NCBI GenBank assembly: GCA_947377705.1
Contig: CANCGU010000003.1
Coordinates: 1-35,121, forward strand
DNA from: Comamonadaceae bacterium
Lineage (GTDB): Bacteria; Pseudomonadota; Gammaproteobacteria; Burkholderiales; Burkholderiaceae
DNA: 35,121 bases
Direction of reading: 5' to 3'
Shown: in pieces, positions 24,630-31,885 of the stretch
Layout: each line of letters opens with the position of its first letter
How positions within the stretch are numbered: position 1 is the stretch's first letter
Notes under the pieces: model-generated
Database searches by the model: none
Seen by the model: only the letters and a program-made list of their open reading frames with translations
What the model was told of the DNA's origin: nothing
Program-made: the position numbers and the translations under genes

Positions 24630-25615
24630 GTCTCATCAACCAAATGCTCAAGGATATTGACAAACGCCATGCGTCGTCGTCCATGCCAGCCGCGAATCAT
24701 GACTTACAAGGTGTGATGAAGTCCGAGTTTCCGTTGCGCACGGTGTTGATGGGGGGCGGGCTTGTGGCTGCGTTGGTCGTCGCGACTGTGTTGGTGTTCA
24801 ACGGCAAGCGTGTACAAGGACCGACTGTCGTCACTGTACCGGCGGTCGTCGCCAACGTACCTGTCATCGTGGCGAACGAGCCAACACCTGTGGCGTCAAG
24901 TGCGACGGTGCGTTTGGCCAGTGCTGCAGCGGAGGTCAAGACAGAGGCGCCACTCAAGGTGGTGCCTCCTCCTGTGTTTGTGACCGTCCCCAAACCTGTG
25001 GTTGAAACGGTTGCTAAAAGCGGTTCTTTCACACGCGTGCTCACAGCCGAGCAGCGTGCAGAAAACTTATACCGTGATGCGATTGAGCAAATTCGACAAG
25101 GCCGCATGTCCGACGCGCAAGGCGTGCTCAAGCGGGCCTTGTCTGAATATCCCCTGCATCACGCCTCGCGTCAGTTGCTGGCTCGTTCCTTGGTCGAAGC
25201 AGGGCAAGCAGACGATGCACAGACCTTGCTGCGTGATGGACTCACCCTTGTGCCACAGCGCTTAGATTTCTTCATGGCCTTGGCGCATGTGAGTTTGAGC
25301 AGCAATGACTTGGATGGCGCGATCAAAGTGATGGAAAGTGGTTTGCCGGTCGCTGCAGACAATGCTGAATTTCACGCATTCCTTGCCACCTTGCTTCAAC
25401 GCAATAATCGACACGATGAAGCGATTCAGCACTACGTGACGGCTTTGCGTAAAGCACCGGACACCGCCAACTGGTTGCTCGGGTTGGGTATTTCATTGCA
25501 AGAAAAGAAAGACAGAAGCAGTGCAGTTGAGGCGTATCAACGTGCCATAGATTTGGGATTGCCCCCTTCATTGATGCAATTTGCGCAAGACAGACTCCGC
25601 CAGCTCAACAAATAA
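24626..25615 (+). CDS. mshN: MSHA biogenesis TPR protein MshN
   Basis: A 329-residue protein beginning MSLINQMLKDIDKRHA, the conserved MshN/GspB-like opening, then one transmembrane helix (VLMGGGLVAALVVATVLVF), a Val/Pro-rich periplasmic linker (about 70-130) and four to five TPR-like helices (for example RQGRMSDAQGVLKRALSEYP and NNRHDEAIQHYVTALRKAP). It pairs with MshM as GspB pairs with GspA. It ends 19 bp before the PilT-like ATPase gene. Confidence 0.88.
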   Translation: MSLINQMLKDIDKRHASSSMPAANHDLQGVMKSEFPLRTVLMGGGLVAALVVATVLVFNGKRVQGPTVVTVPAVVANVPVIVANEPTPVASSATVRLASAAAEVKTEAPLKVVPPPVFVTVPKPVVETVAKSGSFTRVLTAEQRAENLYRDAIEQIRQGRMSDAQGVLKRALSEYPLHHASRQLLARSLVEAGQADDAQTLLRDGLTLVPQRLDFFMALAHVSLSSNDLDGAIKVMESGLPVAADNAEFHAFLATLLQRNNRHDEAIQHYVTALRKAPDTANWLLGLGISLQEKKDRSSAVEAYQRAIDLGLPPSLMQFAQDRLRQLNK

Positions 25616-25634
25616 CTTCTGTAGAGCGGCACAC

Positions 25635-26684
25635 ATGAATATTCAAGACATGCTACGTCAATGTGTTGAGCGTCGCGCTTCTGATTTGCATCTCTCATCG
25701 GGCGTGCCGCCTATCTTGCGAATTGATGGTGATTTGACGCGTTTGTCAGATGTCGCGCTGAGCCATGAAGATATCTACCAAGCCGTGTTGGGTCTCATGA
25801 ATCCAATTCAGCAAGAGCATTTCAAGAAAACGATGGAGTGCGATTTTTCCTTTGAGATTCCCCAGGTTTCACGCTTTCGGGTCAATGCGTTTCATCAGTC
25901 GCGTGGCGTATCTGTCGCGTTTCGAGGTATTCCCAGTCGCATGCCCCATTTGGATGAGCTGAACGCACCGCCCATCTTTTCTGAATTTATGCGAAGTCCG
26001 CGTGGCTTGGTTTTGGTGACAGGCCCAACAGGTTCAGGGAAGTCCACCACGCTGGCAGCCATGATTGACTTACTCAATCAAAATGCGTCTAAGCATATTT
26101 TGACCATTGAAGACCCGATTGAGTTTGTGCATACGCCCAATCAATGCTTGGTTAACCAGCGGGAGGTGGGTGGGCATACTTTGAGTTTTGACAATGCCTT
26201 GCGCGCAGCGATGCGGGAGGATCCCAACGTGATTTTGGTGGGCGAGATGCGGGATTTGGAAACCATTCGGTTGGCCATGACTGCTGCTGAAACAGGCCAT
26301 TTGGTGTTGGGTACTTTGCACACCTCGGGTGCCGCCAAAACCATTGACCGCATCATTGACGTCTTTCCAGCCGAAGAGAAAGAGATGGTTCGCAGCATGC
26401 TGTCCGAGTCACTCAATGCGGTGATTTCACAGGTACTTTGCAAGCGCAAGGACGGCAGAGGGCGCATTGCCGCTTATGAAATCATGGTGGGAACTTCTGG
26501 CATTCGTAACCTGATTCGCGAAGGCAAGGTGGCGCAAATGTATTCAGCCATCCAAACAGGGAGTTCTGCTGGTATGCAGACCTTGGATCAAAGCCTCTCT
26601 ATTCTTGTGAACGAAGGTTTGATTGACGCTTCTCAAGCGCGGACCAAAGCCAAATACCCGGAGAATTTTGGGACTGTCAATTAA
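25635..26684 (+). CDS. pilT: PilT-family pilus retraction ATPase
   Basis: A 349-residue ATPase starting at ATG 25635 (MNIQDMLRQCVERRASDLHL); an earlier in-frame codon at 25581 lies inside mshN. Motifs: PPILRIDGDL, Walker A GPTGSGKSTTLAAMI, Asp box (IEDPIEFVH), Walker B VILVGEMRDLETIRLA, His box GHLVLGTLHTSG, and a C-terminal GIRNLIREGK like the AIRNLIRE motif needed for PilT retraction. Vibrio MSHA uses the chromosomal PilT encoded elsewhere, so a PilT-like gene as the last gene of the msh operon points to a dedicated retraction motor. Its stop overlaps the stop of the convergent diguanylate cyclase gene. Confidence 0.88.
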   Translation: MNIQDMLRQCVERRASDLHLSSGVPPILRIDGDLTRLSDVALSHEDIYQAVLGLMNPIQQEHFKKTMECDFSFEIPQVSRFRVNAFHQSRGVSVAFRGIPSRMPHLDELNAPPIFSEFMRSPRGLVLVTGPTGSGKSTTLAAMIDLLNQNASKHILTIEDPIEFVHTPNQCLVNQREVGGHTLSFDNALRAAMREDPNVILVGEMRDLETIRLAMTAAETGHLVLGTLHTSGAAKTIDRIIDVFPAEEKEMVRSMLSESLNAVISQVLCKRKDGRGRIAAYEIMVGTSGIRNLIREGKVAQMYSAIQTGSSAGMQTLDQSLSILVNEGLIDASQARTKAKYPENFGTVN

Positions 26685-28207
26685 GCATTGAACATGTACT
26701 CAACATGTCGATTTCGACCCTGAGCCTTGGCTTGAAGCATAGCCTTGTCAGCTTCGTCGACCAAATCTTCTTCGAACAGGTTCGTGTTCAAAACCGACGT
26801 CACATGACCGATGCTGACGGTCAGTTGTGGGTGATCACCGTTGGTGCATTGAAGTTGGATCTCTCGAACGGCGGCCAGGATGTCGCCAGCAATTTTTTGC
26901 GCTGCGTTTCGATTCGTCTTGGGTAGGACGACCACAAACTCTTCGCCCCCCCATCGACAAACAAAATCGAGAGGCCTGTGAATACAGGACGAGATTGTTT
27001 CAGCGACGGCTTTTAATGCAACGTCGCCACTTTCGTGGCCATAGTTTTCGTTGAAATATCGGAAGTAATCAATGTCGATGAATAGCACGCTGATTGGCGT
27101 TTGTGATCGTTTTGATTCACGCAATAGTGCAGGCAATAGCTCATCCAGTGCCCGTCTGTTGTGCAGCTGAGTGAGTGGATCGTGCATCGATGATATTTGC
27201 GCCGCAGTCAATTTTTTTGACATTGCGTGCAAGTAAGAAAAGATCGCCGTAGAAAATAACAAGCCTAAAAACGCATACAACATCAAATATTTATTGCCCG
27301 CTAGAAATTCATATCTGACTCTTGAGAGGGGAAACGTGGCGTAGGTGACAAGCTCGTAAGTGGGAGATTTGGCAGAGTCCATCAGCTGGTCTTCGTTCCC
27401 TATCGCAGGGCTTGTCATGTTTGAATTATTGTGAGCCAACGCAGCCAAAAATTCTTTAGACGGTGCATCTGCGGTGTTTGGGGGGGGGAATACAAAAGAT
27501 GGCTCACTATCTTCAATGTGCGCCATCAAGCGTTCAAAGTGACTCGGGTCTGCATAGTGCATCAGCTTGTTGGCAATGTCTGCTTCTAGAATTTGCTGAA
27601 CCAAGACACCAGCAAATTCTCCGTTTTTTCCACGAACAGGAACAGACAGATGAAACACCCATTTGCCTGTTGTTCTCGCGAAAACAAGCGGGCCAACGGT
27701 TTGATGGATATCGGGGTTGTCGCGAGGTTGGTAGAAATACAAACGATCAGAAAAATCAAGGTCTGTATTTGCATGCCCGCTGCTCTGGGCATACAGCTTG
27801 CCATTTTTATCTACGAAAAATAACAGACCAAACACATCTGTTTTGTTAAACGCTTGGAATTTGGCATAACTTGTTTTCAGAATTTGGCTCGCGAGAGCTT
27901 GATTCATTTGATCTGACTGAATCGCTTTAGAGAATGCCGTCTGTGTGCTGTCCAGCGATTTCGCTGCACTCGCAAGTGCCGACTCAATTAAGAAGTTCGC
28001 CATGTTCGCGCTGCGCACCAAACGCGAATGCGCAATTTCTACTCGAACAGTCCAGTTTTGGTAGAGCGCATACCACGTCCCGACGGAGATGGTCACAAAG
28101 ATAAAGATGAAAAGGCACGCAATGGTTTTGGAGATCTTGCTGCTGAACTGCGTCGTGGTCAGCGTGTTGTGATGTTTTTCGTTAATTTGTTGCAGATCAG
28201 CTGTCAT
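26681..28207 (-). CDS. membrane diguanylate cyclase (GGDEF) with extracytoplasmic Cache-like sensor
   Basis: A 508-residue protein with transmembrane helices at about 28-48 and 308-326 flanking a 260-residue periplasmic region. That region has the dCache-like motif FSDRLYFYQPRDNP. The cytoplasmic GGDEF domain has DPLTQLHNRRALDELL, DIDYFRYFNENYGHESGD and an active GGEEF (420-424). The inhibitory I-site RPLD (411-414) lies five residues before it, so product feedback is expected. It makes c-di-GMP from two GTP. AAAGGG lies 8 bases before the ATG. It is tail-to-tail with the pilus operon and has an FNR-type palindrome 117 bp upstream. Confidence 0.92.
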   Translation of the reverse strand: MTADLQQINEKHHNTLTTTQFSSKISKTIACLFIFIFVTISVGTWYALYQNWTVRVEIAHSRLVRSANMANFLIESALASAAKSLDSTQTAFSKAIQSDQMNQALASQILKTSYAKFQAFNKTDVFGLLFFVDKNGKLYAQSSGHANTDLDFSDRLYFYQPRDNPDIHQTVGPLVFARTTGKWVFHLSVPVRGKNGEFAGVLVQQILEADIANKLMHYADPSHFERLMAHIEDSEPSFVFPPPNTADAPSKEFLAALAHNNSNMTSPAIGNEDQLMDSAKSPTYELVTYATFPLSRVRYEFLAGNKYLMLYAFLGLLFSTAIFSYLHAMSKKLTAAQISSMHDPLTQLHNRRALDELLPALLRESKRSQTPISVLFIDIDYFRYFNENYGHESGDVALKAVAETISSCIHRPLDFVCRWGGEEFVVVLPKTNRNAAQKIAGDILAAVREIQLQCTNGDHPQLTVSIGHVTSVLNTNLFEEDLVDEADKAMLQAKAQGRNRHVEYMFNA

Positions 28208-28323
28208 AGCCAGTCCCTTTCTTCGCTTAAAGAGTCCTAGCGGCGGCGCTGGCTAATTTGGATGGCTGATTCTTGAGGCTACGAGGCATAGGATAATTTT
28301 TCCATCGGGGGCCCTTTTAAATT

Positions 28324-28337
28324 TTGATAAATGTCAA
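28324..28337. promoter_or_regulatory. FNR/Anr-type palindrome upstream of diguanylate cyclase
   Basis: TTGATAAATGTCAA fits TTGAY-N4-RTCAA. On the minus strand a -41.5 position predicts a start at about 28289, with AAAAAT (4 of 6) at the -10 position (28301-28296) or AATTAT three bases further on. The leader to the ATG at 28207 would be about 80 nt. Binding is inferred. Confidence 0.55.
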
Positions 28338-28490
28338 GCAAGTAGCTGCTATGGGCGCTACCCGTCGTATTTATGTCAATGCGCTCAATAATTTGGGAGC
28401 TCATGCTTGTCCCTAGTGGCGGATCAAAATTAAAAGCCTGTGATTCGCCGCCCACCGGATAACGCACGGATAGACACGTTCGTGAAATAA

Positions 28491-28518
28491 CTTGACTAGC
28501 CTAGGCAAGCATTGCTTG
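28491..28518. promoter_or_regulatory. operator-like overlapping inverted repeats at the catabolic promoter
   Basis: Two inverted repeats overlap. CTTGACTAG-C-CTAGGCAAG (28491-28509) has 8 of 9 arm bases paired. CAAGCA-T-TGCTTG (28506-28518) is a perfect 6-1-6 palindrome running into the -35 hexamer at 28516. A repressor bound here would block the promoter. No regulator gene is adjacent in the window. Confidence 0.5.
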
Positions 28519-28544
28519 ACAGCCTAAAACCAGTTGGTAATAAT
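28516..28544 (+). promoter_or_regulatory. sigma70-type promoter of the VOC-Rieske operon
   Basis: TTGACA (28516-28521, perfect -35), a 17-bp spacer and AATAAT (28539-28544, 5 of 6 to TATAAT). The predicted start is near 28551, giving a leader of about 75 nt before the ATG at 28626. It is the best housekeeping promoter visible in the window and is embedded in inverted repeats. Confidence 0.65.
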
Positions 28545-28563
28545 TCGCATGCGATTCAAATTG

Positions 28564-28589
28564 GAAACGTTGTTTCTTTAGTGAAACAA
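28564..28589. promoter_or_regulatory. triple half-site repeat GAAAC/GTTTC/GAAAC in the leader
   Basis: GAAAC-GTT-GTTTC (28564-28576) and TTGTTTC-TTTAGT-GAAACAA (28570-28589) share the middle half-site, so three alternating half-sites lie just downstream of the predicted start. The arrangement suits a dimeric repressor such as an IclR- or LacI-type protein, or the second element could be an RNA hairpin in the leader. No poly-U run follows, so it is not an obvious terminator. Confidence 0.45.
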
Positions 28590-28625
28590 TCTTTTGAAAA
28601 AGAAAAGACATAAAGGGCAGCTTGC

Positions 28626-29591
28626 ATGCAGATCTTGGGCATTGAGGAAATCACATTTGGCGCCACCGATTTGGCCAAATGTCGTCAGTTCTTTTTAGAC
28701 TGGGGTTTGGTGCTGGTGGCCGAAGCCGATCAAGCGTTGGTCTTTGAATGCATGAACGGTTGCCGTGTGGTTGTGGCGCATTCAGAAAAGCCGGGTCTGG
28801 CAAAAGGCATTGAGGCAGACCCCACTTTGCGTGAAGTGGTGTGGGGGGTTGCCAGCCAGGGTGAGTTGGACCAATTGCGCGCACAGTTACAACAGCTGCC
28901 AGATTTCAGCGATGCCGGTCAGCGCATCGGTTGTACCGATCCCAATGGCTTGGCCTTGCGTGTTCAAGTGAGCCAAAAACGCCCCGTCGATGTGGTGTGC
29001 GCGCAAACCAACACATGGGGCCAACACAACCGCATCAACCAACCTAGTCCCGCCTATGAACGTGCCCAGCCTATTGAGGTCGGGCATGTGGTGTTCTTCG
29101 TCACAGATTTAGCCGCTACCAGCGCGTTTTACGAAAAGTATTTGGGTTTTGTGGTGTCTGACCGCTATCCCGAGCGGGGTTGTTTTTTGCGATGCGCCCC
29201 GCAAGGCGGGCATCACAATTTGTTTTTGTTGCAGCTGCCTCAGCCTCGTGCAGGCTTGAACCATGTCGCGTTCACTGTGCGTGATTTGCATGAGGTGTTT
29301 GGTGGTGGCCTGCACATGTCGCGTTGCGGTTGGGACACCGAGCTGGGGCCAGGCAAGCACCCGATTTCATCAGCGATTTTTTGGTATTTCAACAACCCAG
29401 CCGGTGCGTTGGTGGAGTACTACACCGACGAAGATGAGCTGACAGCCGACTGGCAACCGCGAGAATTCACACCGGGGCCCACCATGTTTGCGGAGTGGGC
29501 GATCAAAGGTGGCATCGACGGCCATACCCGTCGACAAAAAGATGCAGAAGCACCCACAGGGCGCTTCATGACCGACAAATCAAAAAACTGA
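28626..29591 (+). CDS. two-domain VOC protein, probable type I extradiol ring-cleavage dioxygenase
   Basis: A 321-residue protein with an N-terminal VOC module lacking metal ligands (1-118) and a C-terminal catalytic module. The three expected Fe(II) ligands are His154 (VGHVVFFV), His213 (LNHVAFTV) and Glu264 (LVEYYTDED), the 2-His-1-carboxylate set of BphC/XylE-type extradiol dioxygenases. His196/His197 could serve as the catalytic acid-base. AAAGGG lies 8 bases before the ATG. It is first in an operon with a Rieske oxygenase and reductase, which suggests cleavage of a catechol-type product. The true substrate is not readable from sequence. Confidence 0.82.
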   Translation: MQILGIEEITFGATDLAKCRQFFLDWGLVLVAEADQALVFECMNGCRVVVAHSEKPGLAKGIEADPTLREVVWGVASQGELDQLRAQLQQLPDFSDAGQRIGCTDPNGLALRVQVSQKRPVDVVCAQTNTWGQHNRINQPSPAYERAQPIEVGHVVFFVTDLAATSAFYEKYLGFVVSDRYPERGCFLRCAPQGGHHNLFLLQLPQPRAGLNHVAFTVRDLHEVFGGGLHMSRCGWDTELGPGKHPISSAIFWYFNNPAGALVEYYTDEDELTADWQPREFTPGPTMFAEWAIKGGIDGHTRRQKDAEAPTGRFMTDKSKN

Positions 29592-29604
29592 ATGGAGATT
29601 ACCC

Positions 29605-29832
29605 ATGCGTCAACTTCCTCCCCTGTCGAATGAAACCCACCAACACCGAAGCGCACCCCCGACGGCCTATGAGAACTTGCTAGGCGACTCGATTGAGCGT
29701 GCTTTTGGACAAGGTATCCATGAGCTGCCCGCGTTGGTGGACTACCTCAACACGGCAGGGCCCTCTGGTCCCGATGGCCAAGCCTGGACCGCCGCATCGT
29801 TCGAACGCGAAATGGCGCGTTTGGGTAACTGA
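29605..29832 (+). CDS. small recombinase-like helix-turn-helix family protein
   Basis: A 75-residue acidic protein with the central block LLGDSIERAFGQGIHELPAL and the tail WTAASFEREMARLG. It resembles the small 'recombinase-like HTH' proteins found beside Rieske oxygenase genes in Proteobacteria. The name comes from fold similarity only; no catalytic residues exist. GGAG lies 7 bases before the ATG and spacing to both neighbours is under 20 bp, so it is translated as part of the catabolic operon. Its role is unknown; a chaperone-like, regulatory or structural partner of the oxygenase are all possible. Confidence 0.7.
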   Translation: MRQLPPLSNETHQHRSAPPTAYENLLGDSIERAFGQGIHELPALVDYLNTAGPSGPDGQAWTAASFEREMARLGN

Positions 29833-29850
29833 TAGAGATAGGAGCTTTAC

Positions 29851-30888
29851 ATGACCACCTCAACCATCCAATTTCAACAAGACCCGATCGAAGCCACCTT
29901 GGCCGCGGGTTTGAAAGACTTGTGGTACCCCGTGTGCCCCTCTAGTTTTGTGAAAGAAAACCCTGTCTCGCTGCGACGCTTGGGCTACAAAATTGTGCTG
30001 TGGCGTGACCAAGCTGGCAAAGTCCACGCGTTAGAAGACCATTGCCCACACCGTGGCGCGCCGCTGTCACTGGGTGTAATTTTGGGCGACCGAATTGCTT
30101 GCCCCTACCACGGGGTAGAGGTGCGTTGCGACGGTACCGTCACGCGTGTGCCTGGTAGTCCGGGTTGCAAACTGGAAGGCTCACGCCAAACCCGTACTTT
30201 CCACACGGCAGAGTCTCATGGCGCGATTTTTCTTTTTAATGCCCTAGATCCTCAACTCGAAACACCACCCCCTCTGCGCTTGCCCGAAGAGTTGACGTCG
30301 CCCGAATGGTCATCCTTCATTTGTTACACAGAGTGGGGTTGTGACTACCGTTACGTGATGGAGAACGTGGTCGACCCGATGCACGGTGCTTACTTGCACA
30401 AGCAGTCGCACACCATGGCTGACGGTGAGTTGACCGCTGATTTTCAAATTCGTGAAACCGAGACGGGCTTTTCGTTTGAAAAGAAGGGGCAGCGCAATGT
30501 CAACTTTGACTGGACCGAATGGATCGAAACCGACATTCATTTGATGCGCTTGGAAATTCCTTATCCCAAGACCGGTGGCCCCGGTGGTCCTTTCACCATC
30601 ATTGGCAGCTATGTGCCTATCACGCGTGACGCGGCGGGTATCTTCTTCTGGCGTTGCCGAAAAGTGTCGGGCTGGCAGCGTGACACCTGGCGCTTCTTGT
30701 ACAAGAATCGTTTAGAAGCTCGCCACTGGAATGTATTGGAGCAAGACCGCGTGGCGATGGAGCACATGGAGCCTGATGCCAACCAGCGCGAGCATCTGTA
30801 CCAGCACGACATGGGCATTGTGCGTTTGCGCCGTATTTTGAAAAATTTGGCACAACAGCAACTCGACAAACAAAACGTCAAGGCTTGA
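29851..30888 (+). CDS. Rieske non-heme iron oxygenase, alpha (terminal) subunit
   Basis: A 345-residue oxygenase of the phthalate/vanillate (group I, single-subunit) type. The Rieske [2Fe-2S] ligands are Cys65-x-His67 and Cys84-x2-His87 (HCPHRG ... CPYHG). The mononuclear iron site reads ENVVDPMHGAYLH, giving Asp175-x2-His178-x4-His183 with the usual bridging position. It hydroxylates or O-/N-demethylates an aromatic or similar ring using electrons from the reductase gene 6 bp downstream. AGGAG precedes the ATG. No small beta subunit is present, consistent with this subclass. Substrate is unknown. Confidence 0.92.
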   Translation: MTTSTIQFQQDPIEATLAAGLKDLWYPVCPSSFVKENPVSLRRLGYKIVLWRDQAGKVHALEDHCPHRGAPLSLGVILGDRIACPYHGVEVRCDGTVTRVPGSPGCKLEGSRQTRTFHTAESHGAIFLFNALDPQLETPPPLRLPEELTSPEWSSFICYTEWGCDYRYVMENVVDPMHGAYLHKQSHTMADGELTADFQIRETETGFSFEKKGQRNVNFDWTEWIETDIHLMRLEIPYPKTGGPGGPFTIIGSYVPITRDAAGIFFWRCRKVSGWQRDTWRFLYKNRLEARHWNVLEQDRVAMEHMEPDANQREHLYQHDMGIVRLRRILKNLAQQQLDKQNVKA

Positions 30889-30894
30889 TGACAC

Positions 30895-31854
30895 ATGGCT
30901 TCGAACACTTTGCAAGTTTTTGTGCACACCCTGCGGTATGAGGCCGATGGCATCATCAGCATTGATTTGCGCGCGACGGATCGGCAAGACCTGCCCGCGT
31001 TCGAAGCGGGCTCGCACATCGACTGTCATTTGCCAAACGGCTTGGTGCGCAGCTATTCCCTGTTGAACGATTGCAGTGAACGTCACCGCTATGTTTTGGG
31101 CGTGCTGAAGGATGCCAAGAGCCGTGGCGGTTCGAAGGCGGTGCATGAGCAACTCCGCGTGGGTATACATTTGGATATTTCTGTACCTCGTAACAACTTT
31201 GCCTTGCACGAAGAGGCCGCGCACTCGGTGTTAGTGGCCGGTGGCATTGGCATCACACCGCTCTTGTGCATGGCCAAGCGCTTGCGTGCATTGGGCAAAT
31301 CGTTTGAAGTGTTGTACTTTGCGCGTTCGCGCGCGAATGCGGCCTTCATCGAGGATATTGAAGCCCTGGGTGCCAAGGTGCATTTTCATTTCGACGATGT
31401 CCAAGGGGGCCCCCCTGATTTGAAAGCCTTGCTGGCGGCGCGCCATGCCGCCAACACACACTATTACGCATGCGGACCTGCCGTCATGCTGGATGCGTTC
31501 GAGGCACATTGTCAGTCGTTGGGCTATGCCAATGCGCACATTGAGCGGTTTGCTGCCGTTGAAGTGGCTGCCTCCAGCGATGCGCAGCAGTGCTACACGG
31601 TCGAACTTAAACGATCGGGGAAAGTGATCGAAATCACCCCAGCGCTGTCACTGCTGGCTGCTTTGCAACAAGCCAAGGCCGATGTCATGACCAGTTGCGA
31701 AGAGGGCATTTGTGGTTCATGTGAAACCCGTGTGCTGGAGGGGGTGCCAGACCACCGCGACTCGGTGCTGAGCCCCGCAGAGCAAGCGAGCAATCGGGTG
31801 ATGATGGTCTGCGTGTCTGGCTGTCAATCAGAACGATTGGTGCTTGATTTGTAA
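30895..31854 (+). CDS. phthalate-dioxygenase-reductase-type oxidoreductase (VanB-like)
   Basis: A 319-residue reductase with an FMN-binding barrel (GLVRSYSLLND, the RxYSL flavin motif), an NAD(P)H domain (VLVAGGIGITPLLCMAKRL, and YYACGPAVMLDAF) and a C-terminal plant-type [2Fe-2S] ferredoxin domain (SCEEGICGSCETRVLEG ... MMVCVSG, C-x4-C-x2-C and a distal Cys). This domain order matches phthalate dioxygenase reductase and VanB. It passes electrons from NAD(P)H to the Rieske oxygenase. It is the last gene of the rightward operon; a hairpin follows. Confidence 0.93.
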   Translation: MASNTLQVFVHTLRYEADGIISIDLRATDRQDLPAFEAGSHIDCHLPNGLVRSYSLLNDCSERHRYVLGVLKDAKSRGGSKAVHEQLRVGIHLDISVPRNNFALHEEAAHSVLVAGGIGITPLLCMAKRLRALGKSFEVLYFARSRANAAFIEDIEALGAKVHFHFDDVQGGPPDLKALLAARHAANTHYYACGPAVMLDAFEAHCQSLGYANAHIERFAAVEVAASSDAQQCYTVELKRSGKVIEITPALSLLAALQQAKADVMTSCEEGICGSCETRVLEGVPDHRDSVLSPAEQASNRVMMVCVSGCQSERLVLDL

Positions 31855-31866
31855 GGTTGAGGCCGT

Positions 31867-31885
31867 GCGTGTGATGCTCACACGC
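31867..31885. terminator. hairpin between convergent catabolic operons
   Basis: GCGTGTGA-TGC-TCACACGC is a perfect 8-bp stem with a 3-base loop. It lies 12 bp after the reductase stop and spans the stop codon of the convergent SDR gene. There is no long T run on either side, so it is a candidate bidirectional or processing hairpin and not a classic intrinsic terminator. Confidence 0.5.

Larger units (their letters stand above)
28208..28625. other. 418-bp non-coding divergent control region
   Basis: This gap separates the leftward diguanylate cyclase from the rightward catabolic operon. It holds an FNR-type palindrome facing the cyclase (28324-28337), a strong sigma70-type promoter for the catabolic operon (28516-28544), and two sets of operator-like inverted repeats (28491-28518 and 28564-28589). 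A 62-codon open frame on the minus strand (28279-28467) has no family likeness and covers the palindrome; I do not regard it as a gene. Confidence 0.7.

Noticed and set aside
25527..25540. TTGAG-GCGT-ATCAA inside mshN
   Set aside because: One mismatch in a conserved half-site position and located within a gene; not counted as an FNR-type site.
28279..28467. 62-codon open frame on the minus strand
   Set aside because: No signal peptide, motif or ribosome binding site; it covers the FNR-type palindrome and seems to be non-coding control DNA.
29605..29832. Recombinase or mobile element gene
   Set aside because: Only 75 residues, no catalytic Ser or Tyr recombinase motif and no flanking repeats; it is part of the catabolic operon.
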